A DNA stretch of 41,021 bases from Vagococcus elongatus (GTDB lineage Bacteria > Bacillota > Bacilli > Lactobacillales > Vagococcaceae). A model generated the notes under the pieces. That model was not told the DNA's origin and did no database searches. It saw nothing but the letters and a program-made list of their open reading frames with translations. Shown here one piece after another: positions 8,192 through 17,033 of this stretch. The position numbers and the translations under genes were made by a program. Within the stretch, counting starts at the first letter, position 1. Each line of letters starts with the position of its first letter. The stretch is taken from NCBI RefSeq assembly GCF_003987645.1, contig NZ_NGKA01000023.1, forward strand, positions 1-41,021. Direction: 5' to 3'.

Positions 8192-9169
8192 CTACTTGCC
8201 AATCAAAAATTGAGCAGCTGTAATGATGGACAATTTGTAAACATCTTCCTCGTTACATCCTCGAGACAAATCAGAGATCGGCTTGTTCAACCCTTGGAGA
8301 ATCGGACCTACTGCCTCATACCCTCCTAAGCGCTGGGCTATTTTATAACCGATGTTTCCTGATTGGATTTCAGGGAAAACAAAGACTGTCGCTTGTCCAG
8401 CTACTTTAGAGTCAGGCGCTTTTTGCTTGCCCACAGATTCTACGAAAGCCGCATCAAACTGTAATTCTCCATCAATAAGATATTGAGGAGCCAGCTCCTG
8501 TGCAATTTTTGTTGCTTCGGCGACCTTTGTGACTTCTTCTGAAACCGCAGAACCCTTAGAAGAAAAACTCAGCAGGGCAACTCTTGGCTCAATATCAAAC
8601 ATTTCAGCGGTCTTGGCACTTTCCACTGCAATCTCACCCAACGCTTGAGCATCAGGATTGATATTGATAGCACAATCAGAAAAGATATAACTTTCTTCTC
8701 CCCGCATCATCAAAAATGCACCGCTCGTTCTGCTGACACCTGGTTTCGTCTTGATAATTTGCAATGCCGGACGAACAGTGTCTCCTGTTGAGTGAATGGC
8801 ACCGCTGACCATGCCTTCCGCCTTGTCCATATAAACCAGCATTGTACCAAAATAATTGGCATCTTTTAATATCGTACGTGCTTGGTCCTCTGTTGCTTTT
8901 CCTTTGCGTCGTTCAACAAATGCTGCCACCATTTCGTCAAATGCGTCATAACTTTCCGGATCCATCACCGTCAGTGCTGAAGCATCCAAACCCTTTTCTT
9001 TAGCAAAAGCCTCAATTTCTGCCTTTACCCCCACCATGATAGGCTCTACCACCGCGTCTCTTTTCAAACGAATGGCCGCCCCCAGCACACGAATGTCAGA
9101 ACTTTCAGGGAAAACGATTCTTACGCCATTACCTTTTACTTTAGCAGTCAAACCAATTAAAATATCCAA
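8192..9169 (-). CDS. pta: Phosphate acetyltransferase
   Basis: Interconverts acetyl-CoA plus phosphate with acetyl phosphate plus CoA, feeding ATP formation by acetate kinase. At 325 residues it is the short single-domain Pta of Firmicutes. Typical segments are RIVFPESSDIRVL near the N-terminus, GTMLVYMDKAEGMVSGAIHSTGDTVRPA split around the active region (about 110-135), and GNIGYKIAQRLGG near the end. The start is a TTG at 9167-9169 with GGAGG seven to eight bases upstream; no in-frame ATG is better placed. It lies between ung and tsaE, an order common in enterococci as I recall. Confidence 0.95.
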   Translation of the reverse strand: MDILIGLTAKVKGNGVRIVFPESSDIRVLGAAIRLKRDAVVEPIMVGVKAEIEAFAKEKGLDASALTVMDPESYDAFDEMVAAFVERRKGKATEDQARTILKDANYFGTMLVYMDKAEGMVSGAIHSTGDTVRPALQIIKTKPGVSRTSGAFLMMRGEESYIFSDCAININPDAQALGEIAVESAKTAEMFDIEPRVALLSFSSKGSAVSEEVTKVAEATKIAQELAPQYLIDGELQFDAAFVESVGKQKAPDSKVAGQATVFVFPEIQSGNIGYKIAQRLGGYEAVGPILQGLNKPISDLSRGCNEEDVYKLSIITAAQFLIGK

Positions 9170-9276
9170 TTCCTTACCTCCATTTTTTTCACCTACTAAA
9201 TCCTATAATACACCTTTTTATTTTGAAAAAACAGGTTTTTACTTAAAAAATAAGAACTATTATAATATTCTATAAA

Positions 9277-9293
9277 AAAACTATAACAGTTTT
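9277..9293 (-). terminator. Weak terminator overlapping the ung stop codon
   Basis: On the minus strand AAAACT (9288-9293) and AGTTTT (9277-9282) form a six-base stem with a five-base loop, followed by more T. It is short and AT-rich, so it may be only partly effective. Confidence 0.35.
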
Positions 9294-9963
9294 AATCAGT
9301 TTTCCAGTCTATCGGCTCTTGTCCCCACTTACTGAGCTGCTGATTGATTTTTGAAAAAGGTTTAGAGCCGAAAAAACCTCGATGGGCAGATAAAGGACTG
9401 GGATGAGGAGCTTCAAGTATATAATGCCGCTGGATATCGATCATCCTTTTTTTATCTCTGGCCTGCCTGCCCCACAAAACAAAAATAACAGGCTGTTCTC
9501 TTTGATTTAATCTTTCAATAGCAGCGTCTGTCAACTGCTCCCAACCTTTCCCCCGGTGAGAATTTGCCTGACCATTTCGCACCGTCAACACGGTGTTCAG
9601 CAGTAAAACCCCTTGGTCTGTCCAAGCTTCCAAGTTCCCTTGAGGACTTACAGGAATTCCTAAATCATTTTCCAACTCTTTATAAATATTCCTTAATGAG
9701 GGCGGCAGTGCTACATCTGGCATCACCGAAAAGCTCAACCCGTGAGCCTGCCCCGGTCCATGATAAGGGTCTTGCCCTAAAATCACGACTTTGACTTTTT
9801 CATAAGGGGTACGTTGAAAAGCTTCAAAAATATTTTCCATTTCCGGATAAATAGTTTGTTCGGCATACTCCTCTTTTAAAAATGCCCTCAAGTGTTGATA
9901 GTACTCTTTTTGAAATTCCTCTGCCAACTGCTCCTGCCAACTATTAAAAATAATTGTCTTCAT
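9292..9963 (-). CDS. ung: Uracil-DNA glycosylase, family 1
   Basis: Removes uracil from DNA as the first step of base excision repair. The 223-residue protein carries the water-activating motif GQDPYHG (Asp65), the uracil-binding [17 protein letters not shown] region (about 123-139) and the leucine-loop motif [11 protein letters not shown] near residue 186. All family-1 UDG motifs are present and the length is normal. The ATG at 9961-9963 is clear. Confidence 0.96.
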   Translation of the reverse strand: MKTIIFNSWQEQLAEEFQKEYYQHLRAFLKEEYAEQTIYPEMENIFEAFQRTPYEKVKVVILGQDPYHGPGQAHGLSFSVMPDVALPPSLRNIYKELENDLGIPVSPQGNLEAWTDQGVLLLNTVLTVRNGQANSHRGKGWEQLTDAAIERLNQREQPVIFVLWGRQARDKKRMIDIQRHYILEAPHPSPLSAHRGFFGSKPFSKINQQLSKWGQEPIDWKTD

Positions 9964-10156
9964 AGGGTCCCATCCTTTTTCTTTCTTGCCTCAGTTGCCG
10001 CCTTATTTTGACTAGCTTGGTATCCGATTTTAATCTTATATTTTCAGAATACTAAACATGGGATAAACATGCAAATATTCTTTTTGGTTTCATTTGTATA
10101 GTTTTTTCTTAATCAATGGTAAAATGAGAGAGTAAACTGCAAAAGGAGGAACAACA

Positions 10157-11026
10157 ATGATACAATTAATTGCATCCGATATGGATGGCACACTATTAGG
10201 CAAAAAAATGGAAGTTTTACAAGAAAATGTCGAAGCTATCCGTTTTGCTGAGGAGCACGGAGTAAAATTCGTGATTGCCACTGGAAGAAACTTGTCCGAA
10301 GCACGTCCTCCATTGGAAGATGTTGGGATAACATGTCCGATCATTGCTGTAAATGGGGCACAGGCTTTCGATGAAAACAGAAATGAATTGTTCACCATTG
10401 AAATAAACAAAGACAGCGCAAGCGAGATCGTCAAAACACTGGAAGATGATCAAGTCTATTTTGAAATCTGTGCTGACGGTCACGTTTATTCTAACAGCCC
10501 GGCCCAAAGGATAGAAAACATGGCGATGAATCTGGCAAATATGATGCCTCACTTGACTTTCAAGATGGCATTGTCCATGGCAACCTCTCAATTAGATGTG
10601 CTGCCTATCAAGTATATCGATGATTATCAACGATTATTGGAAGACGATACGGCAAGGATTCTAAAATTTATCGCCTTCTCTCATGAGGAAGCCAAAGTCC
10701 TTGCACCTATCCGGAAAAATGTAGAAAAGTTGCCTGATTTGATCGTGACTTCTTCATATCCAAACAATATTGAAATCAATCACCAATACGCCCAAAAAGG
10801 AATCGCCGTCAAACGCATCGCTGATAAAATGGGAATTCCAATGGAAAACGTGATGACCATCGGTGATAATTTAAACGATGTCAGTATGCTGGGTGTCGCT
10901 GGTGTCAGTTTTGCCATGGGAAATGCCGAGATGGATGTCAAAAATGTGGCAAAATATGTGACTGATGTCCACTCAGAAGCCGGAGTAGGAAAGGCAATCC
11001 GTCGTGCCATCGAAGAAAATCTGTAA
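10157..11026 (+). CDS. Cof-type HAD-superfamily sugar-phosphate phosphatase
   Basis: 289-residue haloacid-dehalogenase-fold phosphatase of the YidA/Cof class, acting on phosphorylated metabolites in the cytoplasm. Motif I is SDMDGT (Asp8 and Asp10), motif II ATGRN (42-46), and motif IV GDNLNDVSM near residue 236, followed by GVSFAMGNAEMDVK. The C2-type cap domain lies between. The ATG has AAAGGAGG nine bases upstream. It ends 21 bases before the LURP-one gene and probably forms an operon with it. Natural substrate is not predictable from sequence. Confidence 0.92.
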   Translation: MIQLIASDMDGTLLGKKMEVLQENVEAIRFAEEHGVKFVIATGRNLSEARPPLEDVGITCPIIAVNGAQAFDENRNELFTIEINKDSASEIVKTLEDDQVYFEICADGHVYSNSPAQRIENMAMNLANMMPHLTFKMALSMATSQLDVLPIKYIDDYQRLLEDDTARILKFIAFSHEEAKVLAPIRKNVEKLPDLIVTSSYPNNIEINHQYAQKGIAVKRIADKMGIPMENVMTIGDNLNDVSMLGVAGVSFAMGNAEMDVKNVAKYVTDVHSEAGVGKAIRRAIEENL

Positions 11027-11047
11027 AACGCATCGAGGTGATTCAGG

Positions 11048-11578
11048 ATGTCGCGTTATTATATTCAAGAAAATCTTTTGACAGCTAGACAGCCCACTGT
11101 TGTCCGCAATGAAGAAGGAGAAACAATTTTTCTGATGGTTGGAAAGTGGGGTTCTCGTGGAGATGTCTTATCACTGTACACGTTTGAGGGGGAACTGGTC
11201 GCCAATGTCCAGCAAATTTCACGAGGTACCGGTATCGGCTCCCTGTTCCACATCTACTATCATTTCAAAAAAGTCGGCAGTCTCAGACGCGTCTTTTCTT
11301 TTCAAAAAGATTTTTATTTTATTCCCCAGTTATCGTGGGTCGTCGTGGGAGATATCCCCAAGCATGAATATAATATTTACTCTCTCCAGAAAAAAATCAT
11401 GAGCATGGAGAAAACCTATCATGCTAAAGGGAGCTTCTATGAACTAGACGTGCCTCAAGACGAATATGCTCCCATCTGTATTTGCATTGCAGCTGTTTTG
11501 GACTACTGGTCAATCGACCGTAAAAAAGAGCATAAATTTTTCAAACAACAGTCGCCGCAAAGAAATTTGGGGTTTTAA
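11048..11578 (+). CDS. LURP-one-related (tubby-like fold) protein
   Basis: 176-residue protein resembling the bacterial LURP-one-related family (YxjI type): it opens YYIQENLLT, then DVLSLYTFEGELVANVQQ and a run of predicted beta strands with a helix near the C-terminus (ICIAAVLDYW). Biochemical function in bacteria is not established; the fold is shared with plant LURP1 and scramblases. It has GAGGTGA before the ATG and follows the HAD gene closely. The strong terminator at 11664 ends the pair. Confidence 0.75.
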   Translation: MSRYYIQENLLTARQPTVVRNEEGETIFLMVGKWGSRGDVLSLYTFEGELVANVQQISRGTGIGSLFHIYYHFKKVGSLRRVFSFQKDFYFIPQLSWVVVGDIPKHEYNIYSLQKKIMSMEKTYHAKGSFYELDVPQDEYAPICICIAAVLDYWSIDRKKEHKFFKQQSPQRNLGF

Positions 11579-11663
11579 AATAGGAGAAGCACCCAATCAA
11601 AAAAAGGTTGGACACCCTCCATGAATCAGCCGTGAAAAAATAACCAAGTCATACAGCCACTCT

Positions 11664-11716
11664 AGCATCATCTGTCATTCACTTTATCCGCAGTGAATGA
11701 CAGATGATGCTTTGTT
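11664..11716 (+). terminator. Long-stem intrinsic terminator after the LURP-one gene
   Basis: A perfect 20-base stem (11664-11683 with 11692-11711) and an eight-base loop TTATCCGC, followed by TTGTTT. The stem is unusually long. The T tail suits plus-strand termination. Confidence 0.8.
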
Positions 11717-11780
11717 TCTATCTGCCAAATTGCCATGCTAAATCGTTCTCCGATGCCCCTTGTGAGACTCAGACAAAAAC

Positions 11781-11811
11781 AAAAAAATGAACCTCTTTAA
11801 AAGAAGTTCAT
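11781..11811 (-). terminator. Terminator overlapping the end of the minus-strand XRE gene
   Basis: On the minus strand ATGAACTTCTT (11801-11811) pairs with AAGAGGTTCAT (11787-11797) with one mismatch, followed by seven T (11781-11787). It overlaps the stop codon at 11797-11799. Confidence 0.75.
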
Positions 11812-12384
11812 CAAAAAAACTGTCGTCAAACCAATAATTAAAGCCAACATACCCATGACTAAAGCGAATAACAATACTATAAGTGTTTTCTCTTTCAGAT
11901 ATTTTTTTTGATCTCTTTGTTCCCGCAATTCATCTAAGTTCGAGTTCCCTTCTGAAAATGCAACGATTTCTTTATAGGTTTTAATATCATGTTGCTTTTT
12001 AAATTTTTCAGCTCTGAACGCAAAATACATGCTGATCACCCATAAAAAAACAAGCGGAATAAAGCCCCATTTGCCCCAAATAATAACACTTGGAGCGCCA
12101 ATGATTAACATCAATACTAAAAAAAGCAGCATCCCTTTCGTATCCTTATACATGTCGTCGTGGTTAATCATCTTTTTCATTTTATCCATATCCCCTTTAA
12201 CTAATTCATCTAGGGAAATATCAAAAAGAATACTTAGCGCAATTAAATTTTGCAGATCAGGATAGGTTTTATCGTTTTCCCATTTTGAAATCGTTTGACG
12301 GGTAACGTATATTTTTTCCGCCAAGGCTTCTTGAGAAAGTTTATTCAATTCCCGATATTTTTTTAATTGTTTGCTGAAGTTCAT
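11797..12384 (-). CDS. Membrane-anchored XRE-family regulator
   Basis: 195 residues: a Cro/CI helix-turn-helix at about 5-62 (SQEALAEKIYVTRQTISKWEND), a charged linker, two membrane segments at about 85-101 and 105-123, and a third at about 167-193. I chose the ATG at 12382-12384 because TAGGAGGTAAC precedes it; a longer frame to 12450 has no ribosome site. HTH proteins tethered to the membrane in this way are frequent in Firmicutes, but the signal and target genes are unknown. It is divergent from a second protein of the same design at 12642. Confidence 0.82.
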   Translation of the reverse strand: MNFSKQLKKYRELNKLSQEALAEKIYVTRQTISKWENDKTYPDLQNLIALSILFDISLDELVKGDMDKMKKMINHDDMYKDTKGMLLFLVLMLIIGAPSVIIWGKWGFIPLVFLWVISMYFAFRAEKFKKQHDIKTYKEIVAFSEGNSNLDELREQRDQKKYLKEKTLIVLLFALVMGMLALIIGLTTVFLMNFF

Positions 12385-12463
12385 TTTGTTACCTCCTAGT
12401 GATTTCAGAGTACACTGAGATAAAATAATTGTCTGCCTATGGTAAGACACATTGACATTTATC

Positions 12464-12487
12464 TAGTGTATACATTTGTTTACACTA
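12464..12487. promoter_or_regulatory. Inverted repeat between two divergent XRE genes, operator candidate
   Basis: TAGTGTA (12464-12470) and TACACTA (12481-12487) form seven-base arms ten bases apart, with an inner TGTATACA palindrome. It lies in the 257-base divergent spacer between the two membrane-tethered XRE regulators. A TACAAT -10 candidate for the plus gene is at 12604-12609. Operator function is inferred from position. Confidence 0.4.
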
Positions 12488-12641
12488 ATGCAAACAGGGA
12501 ATTTAGCCACGTATTACCACCCACTATGCAAACAAAACTTGCGTGTTAGCCTTTAGAACATTAAATTTCCGTGATGTTCCTTTTTGTTTCTAGCTAATTA
12601 AAGTACAATCGACTTATTATTATCTCAAGGACGTGATTCAA

Positions 12642-13442
12642 GTGGAAATCGGAAAAATAATAAAAGAAAACAGGACAGCTAAAAATATGACTCAAGAACA
12701 ACTAGCTAAAGAATTATTTGTTAGTCGGCCTTTGATTTCTAAATGGGAGAACGGAAAAAGTTATCCTGATTTAGAGCAGCTGCTAATATTAAGTGATTTT
12801 TTTGATTTGACCCTTGATGAACTATTGAAGGGAGATAAGAAAATGACAAAAAAATTAAATACCATTATTAAAAGAAAACACTTATTAACAGGGATGATAA
12901 TTACTCTGCTAATAATTATTTTCTTTACTTTATACTCAATGTACTCTATTTGGACAAGGAAAAGCATCCAGCTTAAACCTTCGGATATTGAAATAACTTC
13001 AATAAAAATCGAAAAAAATCCTAGTATCAATGTGATTAATGTGGCTACCGAAGAAAAAGTAACTTTGCCAGAAGATGTTTCCTATCAAATTAAATACAAA
13101 GTAAAAAAATCATTTACAACTATACAGACAGGATACTATTTTGATCAAGACCAAGACAATATCTATGTGGACATAAGAGGCAACCGTACCCTCTTTCCGT
13201 CAAACGACGAACATACTTTTATGATTTCATCAGATGCCAAGTTGTACGGAGAAAACGAAAATATAAAGATTGATGAGAATTATGTTCAAAGAATGATAAA
13301 AAATAAAGATATAAAAATTTTAGACGTCAACAGCCTTGCCGAATCTATTTCAACATTGGGTCCGAATAGTTCTGGCGGAACAAATATAGATTCCAATATA
13401 AAAAGTTGGACTCTCTTAAAACAATCTGATTTAAAAAAATAA
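12642..13442 (+). CDS. XRE-family regulator with one membrane segment and an extracytoplasmic domain
   Basis: About 266 residues: helix-turn-helix at 5-62 (TQEQLAKELFVSRPLISKWENG), one membrane segment at about 82-104, and a hydrophilic C-terminal part of about 160 residues predicted outside the cell. I favour the GTG at 12642 (MEIGKIIKENR), eleven bases after AAGG; an in-frame GTG at 12633 is possible but too near that site. The outside domain, which I do not recognise, could sense an extracellular signal. Its HTH and linker (TLDELLKGD) closely resemble those of the divergent gene (SLDELVKGD), suggesting a paralogous pair. Confidence 0.8.
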   Translation: MEIGKIIKENRTAKNMTQEQLAKELFVSRPLISKWENGKSYPDLEQLLILSDFFDLTLDELLKGDKKMTKKLNTIIKRKHLLTGMIITLLIIIFFTLYSMYSIWTRKSIQLKPSDIEITSIKIEKNPSINVINVATEEKVTLPEDVSYQIKYKVKKSFTTIQTGYYFDQDQDNIYVDIRGNRTLFPSNDEHTFMISSDAKLYGENENIKIDENYVQRMIKNKDIKILDVNSLAESISTLGPNSSGGTNIDSNIKSWTLLKQSDLKK

Positions 13443-13786
13443 TTTAACCTGAGGATATGTATAAAGACAAAGATTTACAAAAACGATGGTCTGCCTTTAA
13501 AGTTTAACCTTGTCATTCAAGTTTTACTTGTCCGTACTTTTAAGTATCGCAAGAACACAATTATTTTTCTACTTAAGACAGTAATGATATAATATGTTTG
13601 AAAGGCTTTGCAATTTTTACCCTTTCAGTGTTTTGGCAAGCATCATTTTGGTCCAAATTTTTGCTCTTTCAGTCAATTGTCATCCGCAAAACCCAAGTGA
13701 TCAATAAATATTGTGGAAATGTCTCGTTTCTTATAAGTATCTATTATCCCGAAGCAATTGACGCCCTGTGAAAAGGAGGAAGGAAC
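13443..13786 (+). other. Spacer with extended -10 promoter and long leader before the small membrane protein
   Basis: No gene is seen in this 344-base stretch. TATAAT at 13588-13593 is preceded by TG one base away (extended -10). Its expected start would give a leader of almost 190 bases before the ATG at 13787. GAAAGG (about 13600) and CCTTTC (about 13620) can form a hairpin in that leader. No known riboswitch motif was recognised. Confidence 0.4.
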
Positions 13787-13960
13787 ATGCAGCTCATCCA
13801 TAATTTTTCATCTTTTTTCGTGATTCTCATACCGCTGTTTTGGATCTTGGCTGGGGTCATTTTGTACTTCATCATTAAACTTGCCGTAAGAAACGGCATC
13901 AATGAATCTAATCTTTTTAAAAATGAACAGCAGAAACGCGAAGAAAAAAGAGATGACTAG
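13787..13960 (+). CDS. Small single-pass membrane protein, DUF6019-like
   Basis: A 57-residue protein with one strong membrane segment (about 10-33, VILIPLFWILAGVILYFII) and a charged C-terminal tail ending KREEKRDD. It resembles the DUF6019 small proteins of enterococci and lactobacilli, whose role is unknown. Coding is supported by a strong AAAAGGAGGAAGG ribosome site and by the terminator that starts inside its last codons. It seems to be a monocistronic unit. Confidence 0.8.
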   Translation: MQLIHNFSSFFVILIPLFWILAGVILYFIIKLAVRNGINESNLFKNEQQKREEKRDD

Positions 13961-13973
13961 TCGTCTCTTTTTT
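13947..13973 (+). terminator. Terminator overlapping the stop of the small membrane protein
   Basis: AAAGAGATGACTA (from 13947) and TAGTCGTCTCTTT (to 13970) form a near-perfect stem with almost no loop, followed by T. The TAG stop at 13958-13960 is in its centre. The A-rich left flank may also terminate minus-strand transcripts. Confidence 0.7.
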
Positions 13974-14227
13974 ATTTCTTTCAAAAGATCAGCTCCTCTT
14001 TTTTTATTCCCTAGCTCCAATATCACCTAAAAATTGAGAATTCAGTCTTTTTGATTTATAATGAATCAAGTTTATATATACTTAAAAGAACAGCAGTTGA
14101 TATAGTGTCTCGCAACTCAAAAACATCTATTGCCAATTATTTTTATTTGCCCTCAGAGGTCTAACCGCAAACAGCTTTCGCTAATTCCTCTGTCAGACAC
14201 GACCGACTGCCATCGGAGGCATACACT

Positions 14228-14881
14228 GTGAAATCATTTTTAAAAATCATCGGCGGTCTCTTGACTGCTTTTGGCCTTTTTATCATTTACAATTTACCCC
14301 GCACCTTGATCATTATGGAGCAAGAATTATTAGCTAATATCAGCATCGGGGTCATCCTTTTTGCGTTCATCAGTTTTTATCTGTTCAAAACACAAAATAA
14401 ACGACTTAAAAAAATCTTTCGCTGGAAAAATTTTGCCATGATTATTGCCGGATATGTCAGCATTTTTATCTGTAATTATGTTTTACAATTTTTCATGGAA
14501 CAGACGACAACAGACAATAATCAGACGATTTATGCATTAGCCGAACAAATTTCCCCACTGACATTATTTTTACTGTTATGCGTTTTGGCTCCTATCGGCG
14601 AGGAAATCATTTTTCGTTATTGTATCATTAACAGTTTTGGAGACGTCTCAAATCCTAACCAAAAAGGCGGACAATTTATCGGCTTGCTTGCCAGTGCCGC
14701 CCTCTTTAGTTTGCCCCATGTCCCAGAGTCTTTCGTTGTTTTTCTGACGTACGCTGCCATGGGATTTATTATCGGTCTAGTTTACCTCAAGTCCCAGCGG
14801 TTGGAAGTGGCTATCATGCTGCATTTTGTCAATAACTTATTGCCATTTCTTGTTATTATATACGCTCCAGAGTTGCTATAA
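14228..14881 (+). CDS. CPBP-family intramembrane metalloprotease
   Basis: 217-residue membrane protein with about six hydrophobic segments. It has the CPBP (Abi/CAAX protease-like) catalytic residues: GEEIIFR (Glu125, Glu126, Arg130), His164 in SLPHVPE, and His199/Asn203 in LHFVNN. Bacterial members are linked to bacteriocin self-immunity or membrane protein processing, but the substrate here is unknown. The start is GTG at 14228 with GGAGG about nine bases upstream. No bacteriocin gene was found next to it. Confidence 0.87.
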   Translation: MKSFLKIIGGLLTAFGLFIIYNLPRTLIIMEQELLANISIGVILFAFISFYLFKTQNKRLKKIFRWKNFAMIIAGYVSIFICNYVLQFFMEQTTTDNNQTIYALAEQISPLTLFLLLCVLAPIGEEIIFRYCIINSFGDVSNPNQKGGQFIGLLASAALFSLPHVPESFVVFLTYAAMGFIIGLVYLKSQRLEVAIMLHFVNNLLPFLVIIYAPELL

Positions 14882-14969
14882 AATAGTAAGCAAGCATAAT
14901 ATAGTTGTTTTCTGAAATTTTGTGTTACCATTAATTTATACAAAGACTACGAGCAAGGATGTGTTTAAT

Positions 14970-15524
14970 ATGGAAAAGAAAACAATTGGTATTTTAGTAG
15001 GTAGCTTGAGAAAAGAATCTTATAACAAGAAGATTGCCCATTCATTGGCAAATCTTTTCCCTGAAAACTTTACTACAGAATTCATCGACATCGACAACTT
15101 AGAATGGTACAACCAGGACCTGGACGATGAAAACCGCCCAACAGAAAATTGGACCGCTTTTCGTAACAAATTAAAAAACATTGATGCATTTATTTTTGTC
15201 ACACCAGAATATAATCGTTCTGTCCCAGCTGCTTTAAAAAATGCGTTAGATGTTGGTTCACGCCCTTATGGTTCAAGTGTTTGGGATGGCAAGCCTGCCT
15301 TTGTGGTCAGCTCATCCACAGGTGCTATCAGCGGATTTGGTGCCAATCATCATTTACGTCAGTCACTGGTCTTTTTGAATATGCCGACAATGCAGCAGCC
15401 GGAAGCATACATTGCCTATTCAAATAAATTATACGACGAAAATGGTGTGTTAGTTAATCAAGGCACACAAGATTTCTTCCAGCTGCTGGTCAACAGTTTT
15501 GTCGACTGGATGGGAAAATTTTGA
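14970..15524 (+). CDS. NAD(P)H-dependent FMN reductase
   Basis: 184-residue flavodoxin-fold reductase (NADPH_FMN_red family). The phosphate-binding loop GSLRKESYNKKIA is at about 9-21, and the flavin/dimer motif PEYNRSVPAALKNALD follows about residue 74; GAISGFGANHHLRQ is also typical. I chose ATG 14970 because AAGGATG lies ten bases upstream, although a longer frame reaches 14922. It reduces FMN or quinone/azo substrates with NAD(P)H in vitro in characterised relatives; the physiological substrate is unknown. Confidence 0.88.
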   Translation: MEKKTIGILVGSLRKESYNKKIAHSLANLFPENFTTEFIDIDNLEWYNQDLDDENRPTENWTAFRNKLKNIDAFIFVTPEYNRSVPAALKNALDVGSRPYGSSVWDGKPAFVVSSSTGAISGFGANHHLRQSLVFLNMPTMQQPEAYIAYSNKLYDENGVLVNQGTQDFFQLLVNSFVDWMGKF

Positions 15525-15594
15525 TTTCCAAAAAAACCACGAGAATTAAGCAAACTAGGAACTAGCTTCCCGGTTTTCTCTTATATAGTTATCC

Positions 15595-15637
15595 AAAACA
15601 GGCGAGTCCCAATTTAATAAGGGACTCGCCTGTTTTT
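15595..15637 (+). terminator. Strong terminator after the FMN reductase
   Basis: AAAACAGGCGAGTCCC (15595-15610) and GGGACTCGCCTGTTTT (15621-15636) pair perfectly over 16 bases around a ten-base AT loop, followed by T. The flanking A run may make it act in both directions. Confidence 0.88.
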
Positions 15638-15689
15638 CTGGTCATATATTTTAGAGTCTGAAAGAAGAAATTCACTGGCACCGATTTTG

Positions 15690-15803
15690 TTATAAAAAAT
15701 CACAAACTGCGAATTTCCCATTTAGAATATTGTCACCACTACCTTCCAGAAATAAATATCCATGTGTCTTATCATCATTATGTCCAAAACTCTTTAAATT
15801 TTT
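15690..15803 (-). pseudogene. Short unrecognised coding remnant
   Basis: A 37-codon open frame without a start codon, with protein-like composition (KSFGHNDDKTHGYLFLEGSG, then DNILNGKFAVCDFL), ending at TAA 15690-15692. I do not recognise it, and it may be chance. The rest of 15638-15881 shows nothing else; no clear terminator for mtlD was found. Confidence 0.2.
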
Positions 15804-15881
15804 TCATTTATCAAAATAAGTTAGACAAAACCTCTGTCTTTATCTACATGACTTATAATACTTCCAACGGCGTGTCATATT

Positions 15882-17033
15882 TTAATGGTTTCCTACTGTG
15901 AGGTAGGAAACGACGATTTCTTCAACCAATTCACAGTCTTTCAAGCCAGTGAACTGGGCAATTACCTTTGAAAGTTCATTAGTATTTAATAATTGATTCA
16001 TTTTAACACTTTCCGAATCTGACTCATCGTAATATTTTAAGAGATACACAGTGACCTCTAACAGATGCTCGTATGGCAGATGATAGGATTTCAACTCCCG
16101 AATAGGCTTAATAAAACGTTCATCGTAGCCAATCTTTCTGATGGGTGTTCGAGCAACCCGGGCAATGCTGTCTGAAATATACGGATTTTTAAACCGTTCA
16201 ATTACTTTTGAAGTATATTTAGCATGTGCTTCTTGATCAAATCCCCACTTTTCTAGCAGTAAAGCACTCGTTTCTTTTAAAACATTTTCTAATTGCCTCA
16301 ATACTTTGGGATGCTTCATTGCTTCAATGATAGTGTGGCAACCATAATACGCACCTGTATAGGCAACCGTGGCATGTCCTGTGTTGACGGAAAAAAGTTT
16401 ACGTTCGATGTAAGGCTGAAGACTTGAGACATACTCAACCCCCTCAAGCTTTATACTCGTCTGTTTACAAGCGGTCTGATCAATCAGCCACTCACGAAAC
16501 GGCTCTACTGTTACAGATAATGGGTCATCATTGCTCTGCGCCGGAACGATGCGGTCAACTGCGGCATTAGGAAAGCCAATATACTTATTAAAGTATGCCA
16601 TATCAGACTTCCCAAGCCATTTTTTTACTTCATTTCCTAAAAAGGAACTGCCTTTAATCATATTTTCACACGCAACAATATCAAGAGGCTGCTGATTCTT
16701 AGCTGTTTTTCGTTGCTGGATGCCCCGGGCAATCAATTCTGCAATGAGAGGGAGGACACTGGGACCGATTGCTGTCGTGATTATATCCGCTCCAGCAATC
16801 GACTGAATGACAGCCTCAGGATTCTCTCGACTGTTGATACCAGTAACGTTTTCAATGTGAATTCTCTCTTCAGCGTTACCAGATTTTTTTATCATGTATT
16901 CTTGCTTTTCAGTCAGGGCTTTGATTATTTCATCATTGATGTCGATAAAATCAATTGTAAAACCATTCAGAAAAAGGATTTCTCCAATGAAACCACGGCC
17001 AATGTTACCTGCTCCAAAGTGAGTTGCTTTCAT
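15882..17033 (-). CDS. mtlD: Mannitol-1-phosphate 5-dehydrogenase
   Basis: Oxidises mannitol 1-phosphate, produced by the mannitol PTS, to fructose 6-phosphate with NAD+. The 383-residue protein begins with the dinucleotide motif HFGAGNIGRGFIG (6-18) and contains ENMIKGSSFLGNEV and the catalytic-region segment KLFSVNTGHATVAYTGA (about 215-231). Length is normal for MtlD. It overlaps mtlF by four bases (ATGA) and is last in mtlA-mtlR-mtlF-mtlD. Confidence 0.97.
   Translation of the reverse strand: MKATHFGAGNIGRGFIGEILFLNGFTIDFIDINDEIIKALTEKQEYMIKKSGNAEERIHIENVTGINSRENPEAVIQSIAGADIITTAIGPSVLPLIAELIARGIQQRKTAKNQQPLDIVACENMIKGSSFLGNEVKKWLGKSDMAYFNKYIGFPNAAVDRIVPAQSNDDPLSVTVEPFREWLIDQTACKQTSIKLEGVEYVSSLQPYIERKLFSVNTGHATVAYTGAYYGCHTIIEAMKHPKVLRQLENVLKETSALLLEKWGFDQEAHAKYTSKVIERFKNPYISDSIARVARTPIRKIGYDERFIKPIRELKSYHLPYEHLLEVTVYLLKYYDESDSESVKMNQLLNTNELSKVIAQFTGLKDCELVEEIVVSYLTVGNH

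Noticed and set aside
14228-14881. CPBP protease as part of a bacteriocin immunity locus
   Set aside because: No double-glycine leader peptide, bacteriocin transporter or modifying enzyme is near; the family alone does not show immunity function.
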